This document shows, piece by piece, positions 16,469-25,931 of a stretch of DNA of 64,000 bases. Position numbers and translations under genes: made by a program. The notes beneath the pieces are model-generated. The model made no database searches. It was not told where the DNA came from and was given only the letters and a program-made list of their open reading frames with translations. Source of the stretch: Endozoicomonas euniceicola (lineage in GTDB: Bacteria; Pseudomonadota; Gammaproteobacteria; Pseudomonadales; Endozoicomonadaceae); NCBI RefSeq assembly GCF_025562755.1, contig NZ_CP103300.1, positions 3,101,001 through 3,165,000 on the forward strand, written 5' to 3'. Position 1 is the stretch's first letter. The number at the start of each line of letters is the position of its first letter.

Positions 16469-17641
16469 ATGCTGAGAGCCACCAAAGTACGAATCTATCC
16501 AACATCAGAGCAGGCGGAATTTCTCGACCGTCAGTTTGATGCTGTGCGGTTCGTATGGAACAAGGCCCTGGCTATTAAGGTTCATTATTACAAGGTTCGT
16601 GGGCAGAGCCTTTCTCCCAAAAAACACCTGAAGCCCTTGCTGGCAAAAACCAAGAAAAGCCGAAAGTACTCATGGCTGAAAAACGCTGACTCTATTGCAC
16701 TGCAACAGGCCACTATCAATCTGGATACGGCCTTTCAAAACTTTTTCAATCCCAAATTGCAGGCAAGATTTCCTCGCTTCAAGAAAAAGCATGGCAAGCA
16801 AAGTAGCTACCATTGTACGTCTGTCTCTGTGGGCGATAACTGGATAAAAATCCCCAAGCGCAAGCCCATAAGGGCTAAAGTGCATCGTGAAATAGTGGGT
16901 AAGGTGAAGTCTATCACCCTGAGCAGAACGCTAACCGGCAAGTATTTTGCCTCCATATTGGCTGATGATACCCAGGAACAACCAAAACAGATTGATAATC
17001 TTGAAGCTAATCAGGTTGTCGGTGTTGATATGGGGATTACTGATCTGGCTATCACCAGTACCGGCCATAAGACTGGCAATCCTCGCTTTCTGAAAAAAGC
17101 ACAACGTAACCTGAAAAGAAAACAACAGGCTCTATCTCGCTGCAAGAAAGGCTCAAAAGGTAGGCACAAAGCCCGTTTATTGGTGGCAAAGGCGCATGAG
17201 CGTGTAGCCTTTGCCCGTAATGATTTTCAGCATAAGCTATCAAAACAACTCATCGACGAAAACCAAGCGGTGATTGTGGAGACACTGAAAGTTAAAAACA
17301 TGCTCAAGAACAAGCGTCTTGCTCGTTCTATTGCTGATGCTGGCTGGCATTCACTGATAACCAAACTCGAATACAAGGCAAAGCAGGAAGGTAAACATCT
17401 GGTGAAGATAGACCAGTGGTTTGCATCCTCTAAAACTTGCTCAGTCTGCGATTTGAAACAGGAAAAAATGCCATTGAGAATCCGATCATGGGAGTGTAGC
17501 TGTGGTGCTATCCATGACCGGGATATTAATGCAGCTCGCAATATCAAGAAGCAAGGCATATTGAAATTAAAGGCGGAAGGACTGTCCGTTTCTGCTGATG
17601 GAGGCTTGCGTAAATCCGGCAGACTGTCGGTTGCTGCCTAA
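16469..17641 (+). CDS. tnpB: TnpB RNA-guided nuclease of IS200/IS605 element
   Basis: The 390-residue protein has an N-terminal helix-turn-helix-like opening (MLRATKVRIYPTSEQAEFLD) and an intact split RuvC nuclease: D in VGVDMGITDLA (~190), E in VIVETLKVKNM (~270) and D in HDRDINAARN (~350). Between the last two lies a zinc ribbon with CSVC and CSCG. TnpB proteins use a right-end RNA to cut DNA next to a transposon-adjacent motif, helping the element persist. All catalytic residues are present. The gene ends about 40 bases before the element's right end. Confidence 0.92.
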   Translation: MLRATKVRIYPTSEQAEFLDRQFDAVRFVWNKALAIKVHYYKVRGQSLSPKKHLKPLLAKTKKSRKYSWLKNADSIALQQATINLDTAFQNFFNPKLQARFPRFKKKHGKQSSYHCTSVSVGDNWIKIPKRKPIRAKVHREIVGKVKSITLSRTLTGKYFASILADDTQEQPKQIDNLEANQVVGVDMGITDLAITSTGHKTGNPRFLKKAQRNLKRKQQALSRCKKGSKGRHKARLLVAKAHERVAFARNDFQHKLSKQLIDENQAVIVETLKVKNMLKNKRLARSIADAGWHSLITKLEYKAKQEGKHLVKIDQWFASSKTCSVCDLKQEKMPLRIRSWECSCGAIHDRDINAARNIKKQGILKLKAEGLSVSADGGLRKSGRLSVAA

Positions 17642-17680
17642 GAAATCAGAAGCCTCACCCGATAGGGTGGGGAGCAGTCA
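17520..17680 (+). ncRNA. Predicted right-end (omega) RNA of TnpB
   Basis: In characterised IS200/IS605 elements the guide RNA overlaps the tnpB 3' end and runs to the right end of the element. Here that interval includes the GCCTCACCC GATA GGGTGGGG hairpin. Position is inferred from the family, not from a promoter or expression signal. Confidence 0.35.
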
Positions 17681-17853
17681 CCCAGCACTTTTTGTTCCCG
17701 GTCGCAAGCCGCCTTCCACATAGCACGCCACTGATTAGCCTGCTGTTTGAGCTGGATATGTTCCTGCTTGGTCAGGGTAACCTGCGAGGTGGTAAATGGG
17801 GCAGGTATTAATGCGGGTGCTGGATCTGATCCTGAAATAGAGGCATTTTGCAT
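17681..17853 (-). pseudogene. IS66 transposase, N-terminal fragment
   Basis: The frame from the ATG at 17853 reads MQNASISGSDPAPALIPAPF and on through LTKQEHIQLKQQAN to about residue 57, paralleling the start of the intact IS66 transposase. Homology ends where the IS200/IS605 right end begins. Together with the fragment at 15525-15902 it shows that about 375 central residues are missing. Confidence 0.85.
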
Positions 17854-17907
17854 AGTCTAAAAATAGACGATTTCAGGCTTTTTTGTAGCGGTTTGTGGAA
17901 TAGTTAC

Positions 17908-18070
17908 CCTGGCTGTTCCTGAACTCAGTCCAGAGCCTTCAGCCCCGCCACCTGAAGACTACCTTCCTTCAGAAGAAAACAGAGCTGCATCCGTCACAGA
18001 ATCTTATGGTGTGGCACCTCCTCCCTATTCTGAGGAAGGCCCTAATCCTTATTCCTATCCGGAAAAATAA
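17908..18070 (+). pseudogene. 3' remnant of a fourth ankyrin effector gene
   Basis: Directly outside the IS66 end, the sequence matches the last ~54 codons of the ankyrin gene at 21210-23789: an ELSPEPSAPPPEDYLPS stretch, then SYGVAPPPYSEE, ending in the same PYSYPEK-type tail. It keeps a PSAP motif that the intact homologue has as PSVP, and the PPPY motif. Its 5' part was lost with the rearrangement that placed the IS66 here. Confidence 0.8.
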
Positions 18071-18405
18071 AAGGTTCTGAATAAATATAAAGTACTTTAT
18101 ATGGAAATCTGGCAGGCGCAATGCCTGCCATTCCGGAAACGGAGTACATCAAGGCGATGACCGCCAGGGTAACCCGGGTATAAACGTCAGGCCTCTTTCA
18201 ATTCAAACTGTATTGGAAGCGGCTTCCGCTTGACCGATACAATTTGCTGTCCTATAAACCTGTCCTGAATTTTCCAGCGGAATTAAGCAGGTACCAAAAT
18301 AAAAAAACAGGCGCTGTCAGGGTTGATGTGCCGTTTAAAGAAGCGCTTACTTTTCTGGAAAAAATATGAAAATAAAATTGCTTTTATAATGGGCAGAGGC
18401 TGTCA

Positions 18406-20874
18406 GTGTATTTATTCAAAAAACAGGGAATTATTTTTTTCCAATTCCTTCTGATCCTGTCGTGTTTCATTTCATATGCATCAAAAACCGTAGCACAATC
18501 ACAGGTTCATGACATAAGCGCATTGCCGGGTTTGTACGCAGGTGCAAGGTTTGGAGATGAGCTGCTACCCGGTTTAAAACACCAGCAGAATGATGCCCTG
18601 CCTGACACCAAAGCAACCGAAGGTGAATATACCAGTGAACGCTTACCAGAAAGTAGAAGCCAGCCAGGATTTCTCCGGCTAAGCAGCCCATACACTCTGA
18701 ATGTTGATGCTGACAGTCTGCAACCCGCGAAAGGAACAGCCTGCGTCACTGAGGCGCTCGATTCCGGACAGCGAAAAAAATGGCAATGCTTTAGTGAGCA
18801 GGGGGGGCATCACAGTGTCACTATCGATATTCCTGTTTTTCATGTTGATGAATCCGTGATTTTACTTCCGGCTAATCAGGACGTGACGGTGCAGTACCTG
18901 TCTTTATCAGAAGGAGAGATAACAGCATCCCCCCAGTTCGAATTTCATCAATCTGATATTGCCAAAGCAGCTTTAAAGCAATCATTGCAAAACAAGAAAA
19001 AAATTGATGAAGCCGTTCAGAAAGCTTCTGCAATGATCAAAATATCCACCAGGAGCAAGGACGACGATCCGTCCATCAAAGCCATTCGCTTTAAACTGCT
19101 TAACGATATTTCCAGAGAAGATGAGCAGATGCTTCAGGAAACAATCAAAAATATCAGGCTGGGTGACAGACCTGAAATTCTGAAAAATACAGACGACATG
19201 TTTCTACTTCCTGACACGACTTTACAGCTGAGTTCCCATGGCTTGCAATTCGCAGGTAAAATCAGCAACCTGGCTGGGGGTAAAGACGGAGGTGCTAAAT
19301 CGAACAATAAAAATACAAAGCCCAATAAAAAAAGCTCTGGCAAACAGCCATCCACTTCATCGGGAGCCAGTTCACCAGGAGCCAGCTCCTCCACTTCTGC
19401 TGATTCTGCTGAGTATAAGTTCAAGTTCTCTGAAAACTGCCCATATTGCCAGAATCAAAGATCAGAAAAAAAACAGGGTACAGACAAACACCATGAAACA
19501 AAATCCTTAATGAAAGAAAAATTTAAACAAGAAGCCTCATCAGATAATACAATTGATGAATTTGATTATGATAAGTTAGATAAAGCAATCCAAACAAATA
19601 ATAGGCAATACATAATACAGTATCTTGATGAGTATCCCTATCGCATAGACGGATTGATTCCCAGACAGTATGATAATGCTTGCAGTCTACTGAGTATTGC
19701 CATTAAGTTAAATCAACCGGAGATTGTAGAATTACTGCTTAAAATGCGAGCAGACGTAAATCAAAAACAAGATCCTATTTTGCTCGCCTGTCGCACTATT
19801 CCTGATTGTTCTTATAGAGCTGATAAAAAGCTTGAAATAATCAACCTTCTTTTACATTCTGGAGCAAGCCCGAATGGCTACGAAGAAAATCCATTCTTTT
19901 ATTACTCTTTGGATACACCGCTGACTTTCTGCATTAAAAAGAAATCTTTGAAAGGGCTAAAAAATTTGCTTAGTCATGGTGTGAACCCAAACCCGCAAGA
20001 ATCGTTAACCAATAAAGGTAAAATGAAGATTTGTGAGTTTTATCTTAGTCATTGGTGCAGTTCGGAGTTTCTTGAACTGTTATTGGATTATGGCTTTTAT
20101 CCCAACAAGCCTTATCAGGGTTTATACCCAATCCATATTGCTCTTATGGAGCCGCATAATTGGACATTTGAACAGGTTAAACAGCTGGTAAAGTATGGTG
20201 CTGATGTTAATATGGGGACTAAGGATGGCGGTGCGACGCCTCTTCACATTATCCTGTCAACCGAAGTAGGCCACACCCGAAACCTGAAAAGAAGTGACAT
20301 TATAGATATAGTCATATATTTGATTTCTAATGGGGCTGACCCTGAAATTAAAGGCTGTCTTCCAAAAGAAAGTCCTGACATTCGTTTTCCTAAGAACAGG
20401 AATGGCATGGCTGCCCTTGAAATGAGATCGCCTTTCGCTGCTCTGAAGCTTGCTGATGATGAAATGCGAAAACTTATGGAATCAGAGACTGAAGTCTATA
20501 GAAAAAAGTTACGGTTAACACAGCTTGATGTGGCCGGGGTAACAGGTGGCAGAGGCTCTGCTCCAGATGTTGGCGACAGTTCAGATTCAGACAGCGAGGC
20601 AGATGACATTCCCACCAATACAGACAGACCGTCTCTGCTTAAACGACTTGCTAGAATGTTTGGGTGTATCAAACCTGAAACCATTCCAGAACCTTCAGCC
20701 CCGCCACGTGAAGACAATGGCTTTCCAGAACCTTCAGCCCCACCACGTGAAGACAATGACTCTCCGGGACATTCAGCACGATACATGCCTGTATTCGACA
20801 CGGAGTTTGATAATGTGGCACCTCCTCCCTATTCCGAGGAAGACCCTAATCCTTCTCCCTATTCGGAAAAATAA
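18406..20874 (+). CDS. Secreted ankyrin-repeat protein 1 with PSAP and PPPY motifs
   Basis: The 822-residue protein starts at GTG, 6 bases after AGAGG. A signal peptide (FFQFLLILSCFISYASKTVA) is followed by a conserved N-terminal region (to about 340) ending in a low-complexity Ser/Gly/Lys linker and a CPYC motif. Ankyrin repeats occupy about 420-680 (NQPEIVELLLKMRADVNQ, GATPLHIILS, YLISNGADPEIKG). The C-terminal tail has two PEPSAPPRED copies (about 761 and 774) and APPPYSEE (PPPY about 806-809). Ankyrin repeats mediate protein binding. PSAP and PPxY are known ligands of TSG101 and NEDD4-family WW domains in animal cells. A host-directed, Sec-exported effector is the natural reading, but secretion beyond the periplasm is not shown. 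Confidence 0.8.
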   Translation: MYLFKKQGIIFFQFLLILSCFISYASKTVAQSQVHDISALPGLYAGARFGDELLPGLKHQQNDALPDTKATEGEYTSERLPESRSQPGFLRLSSPYTLNVDADSLQPAKGTACVTEALDSGQRKKWQCFSEQGGHHSVTIDIPVFHVDESVILLPANQDVTVQYLSLSEGEITASPQFEFHQSDIAKAALKQSLQNKKKIDEAVQKASAMIKISTRSKDDDPSIKAIRFKLLNDISREDEQMLQETIKNIRLGDRPEILKNTDDMFLLPDTTLQLSSHGLQFAGKISNLAGGKDGGAKSNNKNTKPNKKSSGKQPSTSSGASSPGASSSTSADSAEYKFKFSENCPYCQNQRSEKKQGTDKHHETKSLMKEKFKQEASSDNTIDEFDYDKLDKAIQTNNRQYIIQYLDEYPYRIDGLIPRQYDNACSLLSIAIKLNQPEIVELLLKMRADVNQKQDPILLACRTIPDCSYRADKKLEIINLLLHSGASPNGYEENPFFYYSLDTPLTFCIKKKSLKGLKNLLSHGVNPNPQESLTNKGKMKICEFYLSHWCSSEFLELLLDYGFYPNKPYQGLYPIHIALMEPHNWTFEQVKQLVKYGADVNMGTKDGGATPLHIILSTEVGHTRNLKRSDIIDIVIYLISNGADPEIKGCLPKESPDIRFPKNRNGMAALEMRSPFAALKLADDEMRKLMESETEVYRKKLRLTQLDVAGVTGGRGSAPDVGDSSDSDSEADDIPTNTDRPSLLKRLARMFGCIKPETIPEPSAPPREDNGFPEPSAPPREDNDSPGHSARYMPVFDTEFDNVAPPPYSEEDPNPSPYSEK

Positions 20875-20889
20875 AAGGTCCTGAATAAA

Positions 20890-20933
20890 TATAAAGTACT
20901 TTATATGGAAATCTGGCAGGCGCAATGCCTGCC
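20890..20933 (+). terminator. Palindrome and hairpin after ankyrin gene 1
   Basis: A perfect 16-base palindrome (TATAAAGTACTTTATA, 20890-20905) is followed by a GGCAGGC-GCAAT-GCCTGCC hairpin (20915-20933). The same pair follows each ankyrin gene; the hairpins lie near 18110-18128, 23830-23848 and 28503-28521. There is no U-run, so this is a terminator-like or RNA-stabilising element rather than a textbook intrinsic terminator. Confidence 0.45.
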
Positions 20934-21209
20934 ATTCCGGAAACGGAGTACATCAAGGCGATGACCGCCAGGGTGACACGGTTATAAACGTCAGGCCTCT
21001 TTCAATTCAAACCGGGTTGGAAGAGGCTTCCGCTTGACCGATACAGTTTGCTGTCCTATAAACCTGTCCTGAATTTTCCAGCGGAATTAAGCAGGTACCA
21101 AAATAAAAAAACATGAGCTGTCAGGGTTGATGTGCCGTTTAAAGAAGCGCTTACTTTTCTGGAAAAAATATGAAAATAAAATTGCTTTTATAATTGGCAG
21201 AGGCTGTCA

Positions 21210-23789
21210 GTGTATTTATTCAAAAAACAGGAAATTATTTTTTTCCAATTCCTTCTGATCCTGTCGTGTTTCATTTCATATGCATCAAAAACCGTAGCGC
21301 AATCACAGGTTCATGACATAAGCGCATTGCCGGGTTTGTACGAAGGTGCAAGGTTTGGAGATGAGCTGCTACCCGGTTTAAAACACCAGCAGAATGATGC
21401 CCTGCCTGACACCAAAGCAACCGAAGGTGAATATACCAGTGAACGCTTACCAGAAAGCAGAAGCCAGCCAGGATTTCTCCGGCTAAGCAGCCCGTACACT
21501 CTGAATGTTGATGCTGACAGTCTGCAACCCGCTAAAGGAACAGCCTGTGTCACTGAGGCACTCGATTCCGGACAGCGAAAAAAATGGCAATGCTATAGCA
21601 AGCAGGGGGGGCATCACAGTGTTACCGTCGACATTGCTGTTTCTCATATTGATGAATCCGTGATTTTACTTCCGGCTAATCAGGACATGACGGTGCAGTA
21701 CCTGTCTTTATCAGAAGGAGAGATAACAGCATCCCCCCAGTTCGAATTTCATCAATCTGATATTGCCAAAGCAGCTTTAAAGCAATCATTGCAAAACAAG
21801 AAAAAAATTGATGAAGCCGTTCAGAAAGCTTCCGCAATGATCAAAATATCCACCAGGAGCAAGGACGATGATCCGTCCATCAAAGCCATTCGCTTTAAAC
21901 TGCTTAACGATATTTCCAGAGAAGATGAGCAGATGCTTCAGGAAGCAATCAAAAATATCAGGCTGGGTGACAGACCTGAAATTCTGAAAAATACAGACGA
22001 CATGTTTCTACTTCCTGACACGACTTTACAGCTGAGTTCCCATGGCTTGCAATTCGCAGGTAAAATCAGCAACCTGGCTGGGGGTAAAGACGGGGGTGCT
22101 AAATCGAACAATAAAAATACAAAGCCCAATGAAAAAAACTCTGGCAAACAGTCCTCCACTTCATCGGGAGCCAGTTCATCAGGAGCCAGCTTTTACACTT
22201 CTGCTGAGTATAAGTTCAAGTTCTCTGAAAACTGCCCATATTGCCAGAATCAAAGATCGGAAAAAAATCTGGGTACAGACAAAAACTTTGAACTAATAGA
22301 AAACAACTTTAAACAAGTAGCCTTATCGGATGATGAAATTATTGAATCTGATCCTATTAAATTAATTAAATCAATCGAGGAAGATGATCGTTCGTATGTA
22401 GAAAGTTATCTCCATAAATTTCCCGATAGAATAGTAGTACCTGTTGAAGGTGAATTCTTTCGAGAAGAGACTCTTCTGAATATTGCCATTTATGAAAAAA
22501 GACCGGAGATGGTGAAATTACTGCTTGAAGCTGAAGCCTTATATAATAAAATTAGTGAACCTGATAGCATTAAATTAATTAAAGCAATCGAGAACGATGC
22601 TCGTTTGTATGTAGAAAGCTATCTCAATAAATTTCCCGATCACATAAAAGTACCTGTTAAATGTGGATTCTTCGAAGTAGATGCTAGTCTGCTGAAGCTT
22701 GCCATTCTGAAAAAAAAGCCAGCGATTGTGGAATTACTGCTTAAAAAAGGAGCAGACTTGAATCAAACAGAAAATCTGATGTTGGTCGCCTGTAAATGGA
22801 CTGATCGGGGAGATAAAAAGGATAATTTAGAAATAATCCACCACCTGTTACGTTTTGGAGCAGATCCGGATGCTTACCAAGAAGGTTCTTGGCCTGAAAC
22901 AACGCTGGGTTTATGCATTGGAAATGATTCTGAAGAGGCTTTTAATCTCTTGCTTACTCATGGTGCAAATCCAAACCCATCAGAGTCGTTAACCGATGAC
23001 AGTCAAACGGATATTTGTAAGTTTTATTTAAGTAATAAAAATTTAACTTTCCTTGAAATCTTATTGGAACATGGCTTTAACCTCAACAGGTGTTATCAGG
23101 GGTTGTACCCAATTCATATTGCACTTATGGAGCCGGATTTCTGGACACTTGAAAGAGTCAAAAAACTTGCAGGTAGTGCTGATGTTAATATAAAAACTGA
23201 GGATGGTGGTGCGACTCCTCTTCATCTGGCTGTATCATCCTTATCCCACACACCAGATATTAAAGAAATAGTCATTTGTTTAATGTCTCATGGAGCTGAC
23301 CCTGAAATTACAGGCCGCCTTCCAAAAAGTTGTAATATCTATCGTATGCACATTAAGGCTTGTAAAGCCTTTAAAAAGGAAAAGTCTATTACTGCTCTGG
23401 AGCTTGCGGAACCTCATGTACGAGAAATAATAATATCACAGCAAGGCGCTCAAAGAAGGTTGCAGGCAATGAGGCTTAATGCAGCTAGAGGAACAGCTAC
23501 CGGAAGCTTTGCTTCTGGTGCAGGCGACAGTTCAGGTGCAGACAGCAAGCCAGGTGACATTCCCACCAAGGCAAGCAGACTGCCGTCTCTACTTAAAGTT
23601 CTTGCTCAAAAAATCAGGTTCACTAGCCTGGCTGTTCCTGAACTCAGTCCAGAGCCTTCAGTCCCGCCACCTGAAGACTACCTTCCTTCAGAAGAAAACA
23701 GATCTGCATCCGTCACCGAATCTTATGGTGTGGCACCTCCTCCCTATTCCGAGGAAGACCCTAATCCTTCTCCCTATCCGGAAAAATAA
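21210..23789 (+). CDS. Secreted ankyrin-repeat protein 2 with PPPY motif
   Basis: The 859-residue paralogue shares near-identical residues 1 to about 345 with genes 1 and 3 (same GTG start, signal peptide and CPYC motif). Its ankyrin region is strongly diverged and longer: a ~65-residue segment is internally duplicated (two versions of SYL.KFPD.I.VPV, about 390 and 455). Further repeats include KPAIVELLLKKGADLNQ and GATPLHLAVSS. The tail has PEPSVPPPED, where the PSAP motif is altered to PSVP, and SYGVAPPPYSEE (PPPY about 843-846). A combination of constant secretion domain, variable binding domain and short-motif tail is seen in all copies. Confidence 0.8.
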   Translation: MYLFKKQEIIFFQFLLILSCFISYASKTVAQSQVHDISALPGLYEGARFGDELLPGLKHQQNDALPDTKATEGEYTSERLPESRSQPGFLRLSSPYTLNVDADSLQPAKGTACVTEALDSGQRKKWQCYSKQGGHHSVTVDIAVSHIDESVILLPANQDMTVQYLSLSEGEITASPQFEFHQSDIAKAALKQSLQNKKKIDEAVQKASAMIKISTRSKDDDPSIKAIRFKLLNDISREDEQMLQEAIKNIRLGDRPEILKNTDDMFLLPDTTLQLSSHGLQFAGKISNLAGGKDGGAKSNNKNTKPNEKNSGKQSSTSSGASSSGASFYTSAEYKFKFSENCPYCQNQRSEKNLGTDKNFELIENNFKQVALSDDEIIESDPIKLIKSIEEDDRSYVESYLHKFPDRIVVPVEGEFFREETLLNIAIYEKRPEMVKLLLEAEALYNKISEPDSIKLIKAIENDARLYVESYLNKFPDHIKVPVKCGFFEVDASLLKLAILKKKPAIVELLLKKGADLNQTENLMLVACKWTDRGDKKDNLEIIHHLLRFGADPDAYQEGSWPETTLGLCIGNDSEEAFNLLLTHGANPNPSESLTDDSQTDICKFYLSNKNLTFLEILLEHGFNLNRCYQGLYPIHIALMEPDFWTLERVKKLAGSADVNIKTEDGGATPLHLAVSSLSHTPDIKEIVICLMSHGADPEITGRLPKSCNIYRMHIKACKAFKKEKSITALELAEPHVREIIISQQGAQRRLQAMRLNAARGTATGSFASGAGDSSGADSKPGDIPTKASRLPSLLKVLAQKIRFTSLAVPELSPEPSVPPPEDYLPSEENRSASVTESYGVAPPPYSEEDPNPSPYPEK

Positions 23790-23870
23790 AAGGTTCTGAA
23801 TAAATATAAAGTACTTTATATGGAAATCTGGCAGGCGCAATGCCTGCCATTCCGGAAACGGAGTACATCA

Positions 23871-25670
23871 GTAACTTTTCTACAAACCACTAAACATAAG
23901 CTCAAAGTCGTCTACTTTTAGAGTATGCAAAATGCTCATGTTTCAGGATCAGGCACAACACCTGCATTACTGCCTGCCCCCTTTGCTACCTCGCAGGTCA
24001 TCCTCACCAAGCAGGAACACATCCAGCTAAAACAGCAGGCCAACCTCTGGCATGCCATGTGGAAGGCGGCCTGTGGCCGAGAGAAAAAAGTATTGGCTAA
24101 AAATGCCTCTCTTATCGCTCAGCATAAAGCCGAAATGGCTGGGTTGAACACCCAGGTCGCTGATCTGAAATCAGAACTGGCACACATGAAGCACTTGCTT
24201 TTCGGTCGTAAATCAGAGAAGACCAGTTCTTCTTCAAAGAAAAGTGGCAATACTACCCGGCCACCTTCAAATCGAAAACGAGGTCACCAGCCCGGAGTCC
24301 CCGGCTCTGGTCGCCATCTTCACAACAACCTGCCAGTGGTTCATGAGTCTGTAGACTTACCAGTGGACAAACAGTGTTGTACAGTCTGTCACCGGCCATT
24401 CAAGTCTTTTTTCAATGACGACAGCTGCGACGTAATTGAAGTTGAAGTTAAGGCTCACGTTCGTCGTTATCACCGAAGGCATTACCAAAAAACTTGCCAG
24501 TGCCCTGAAACGCCCAATATTACTACTCCACCACCTCCACCAAGACTCATCAACAAAGGAAAGCTTGGTATTTCTGTCTGGGTGGAGCTGTTGCTGAATA
24601 AGTACGCATACGGCATCCCCATAAACAGGCAACTTGAGTCTTATAAGACTCAGGGACTGGAACTGTCGCAGGCGACCATCTCCTTTGGCCTGGAAGCTAT
24701 AACGCCCTTTTTTGAGCCGGTTGCCGAAGCTACTCGGGAATTCGTCGCCAGTAGCGATCAGTGGCATGCTGATGAAACCCGGTGGATCAGCTGGGCACAT
24801 GAGACCACAGGTTCTCACAAACATTGGCTTTGGGTATTTCTCTGTGATCAGGCGGTTTATTTCAGCATTGCTGACACCCGTGCGGCTGTCGTACCAGAGT
24901 CGATCATTGGTGACGGGGCTGGAACGCTGGTGTGTGACCGATACTCAGCGTACAAAAAGCTTGCGAATGATGCGGTGTCTATTAATTTAGCTTTCTGCTG
25001 GGCTCACGTCAGGCGGGATTTTATTGACGCTCAACGAGGTGATCCGGAGTTGGAGAAATGGAGCGCCACCTGGGTGAACAGGATTGGTCGTTTATATCAT
25101 CTTAATAGTCAGCGACTTGAAGTGCTTGATGAACCAGAGCAGCTAGCAACACAGCAGTTACGGCTTGAACATCAGGTAGAGCAGATGGCAATCCAGAGGG
25201 ATCAGGAACTTAATCGTCCTAAACTGCGAGTCAGAGCGAAAAAAGTGCTCGAAAGTCTACAGAATCACTGGGAAGGATTGACCCGCTTTGTCACTGATCC
25301 CGGTATCCCCATGGATAACAACGCTGCAGAGCAAGCACTGCGCACAGGTGTCGTTGGCAGGAAGAATTACTACGGCTCTGGCAGCGTATGGAGTGCTGAT
25401 ATAGCCGCTTTTCTATTCAGCGTTTTTATGACGCTAAAGCTTTGGGATATTAATCCAAAAATCTGGCTGGGTGCCTATCTTGAGGCTTGTGCCATAAATG
25501 GCAGGAAGCCACCTAATGATCTCACTCCTTATCTGCCCTGGTTAATGAGTGAGGAGCGGCTTTGTGAAATGCGCAATCATGATCCGCCAAAGGTATAACA
25601 ATTGGAGGCAACAATAGGGAAAAGCGGTGTCTTAATTGCTAATTTTGAAGCGGTTTGTAGAAAAGTTACG
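23871..25670 (+). mobile_element. Intact IS66-family element (single-gene type) with 8-bp target duplication
   Basis: The 1800-base element is bounded by inverted repeats (GTAACTTTTCTACAAACC at the left, its complement at the right with one mismatch) and flanked by GTACATCA direct repeats at 23863-23870 and 25671-25678. Eight-base duplications are characteristic of IS66. Only the large transposase gene is present, without tnpA/tnpB accessory genes, as in the ISBst12-like subgroup. It inserted into the rlmI-derived part of the third tandem unit. Confidence 0.92.
23925..25598 (+). CDS. IS66-family transposase
   Basis: The 557-residue protein has a coiled-coil/leucine-rich N-terminus (about 60-90), LLFGRKSEK (the N-terminal IS66 motif) and a zinc-binding domain with CCTVCHRPF and a later KTCQC. 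The DDE domain has WHADETRWISW (D), CDRYSAYKKL (D) and, near the end, MDNNAAEQALR with the glutamate. Length and motif order agree with a full IS66 transposase (about 500-560). It is the only gene of the element. Its close relative at 15454-17907 is broken. Confidence 0.93.
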   Translation: MQNAHVSGSGTTPALLPAPFATSQVILTKQEHIQLKQQANLWHAMWKAACGREKKVLAKNASLIAQHKAEMAGLNTQVADLKSELAHMKHLLFGRKSEKTSSSSKKSGNTTRPPSNRKRGHQPGVPGSGRHLHNNLPVVHESVDLPVDKQCCTVCHRPFKSFFNDDSCDVIEVEVKAHVRRYHRRHYQKTCQCPETPNITTPPPPPRLINKGKLGISVWVELLLNKYAYGIPINRQLESYKTQGLELSQATISFGLEAITPFFEPVAEATREFVASSDQWHADETRWISWAHETTGSHKHWLWVFLCDQAVYFSIADTRAAVVPESIIGDGAGTLVCDRYSAYKKLANDAVSINLAFCWAHVRRDFIDAQRGDPELEKWSATWVNRIGRLYHLNSQRLEVLDEPEQLATQQLRLEHQVEQMAIQRDQELNRPKLRVRAKKVLESLQNHWEGLTRFVTDPGIPMDNNAAEQALRTGVVGRKNYYGSGSVWSADIAAFLFSVFMTLKLWDINPKIWLGAYLEACAINGRKPPNDLTPYLPWLMSEERLCEMRNHDPPKV

Positions 25671-25931
25671 TACATCAAGGCGATGACCGCCAGGGTGACA
25701 CGGGTATAAACGTCAGGCCTCTTTCAATTCAAACTGTATTGGAAGAGGCTTCCGCTTGACCGATACAATTTGCTGTCCTATAAACCTGTCCTGAATTTTC
25801 TAGCGGAATTAAGCAGGTACCAAAATAAAAAAACAGGCGCTGTCAGGGTTGATGTGCCGTTTAAAGAAGCGCTTACTTTTCTGGAAAAAATATGAAAATA
25901 AAATTGCTTTTATAATGGGCAGAGGCTGTCA

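Larger units (their letters stand above)
15903..17680 (+). mobile_element. IS200/IS605-family element with tnpA and tnpB
   Basis: This intact-looking element has divergent tnpA (minus) and tnpB (plus). The left end carries a hairpin-forming CTCGCCC/GGGCGGG near 15922-15942; the right end carries CTCACCC GATA GGGTGGG at about 17654-17672. Boundaries are set by where IS66 homology stops (15902) and resumes (about 17681). Such elements move as single-stranded circles, make no target duplication and leave TnpB as an RNA-guided nuclease. Confidence 0.8.
15454..17907 (-). mobile_element. IS66-family element, deleted and interrupted
   Basis: Both ends match the intact IS66 copy at 23871-25670. GTAACTTTTCTACAAAC begins at 15454, and the complementary end (TTGTGGAATAGTTAC, with substitutions) finishes at 17907. 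The element lies in reverse orientation, has lost about two thirds of its transposase gene and carries an IS200/IS605 insertion. The 8 bases outside each end (CTGTCTCC and CCTGGCTG) differ, so the flanks were recombined after insertion. Confidence 0.8.

Noticed and set aside
18385..18390. TATAAT as promoter of the ankyrin genes
   Set aside because: It lies only 15 bases before the GTG, overlapping the region needed for the ribosome site, and has no -35 partner at 16-18 bases.
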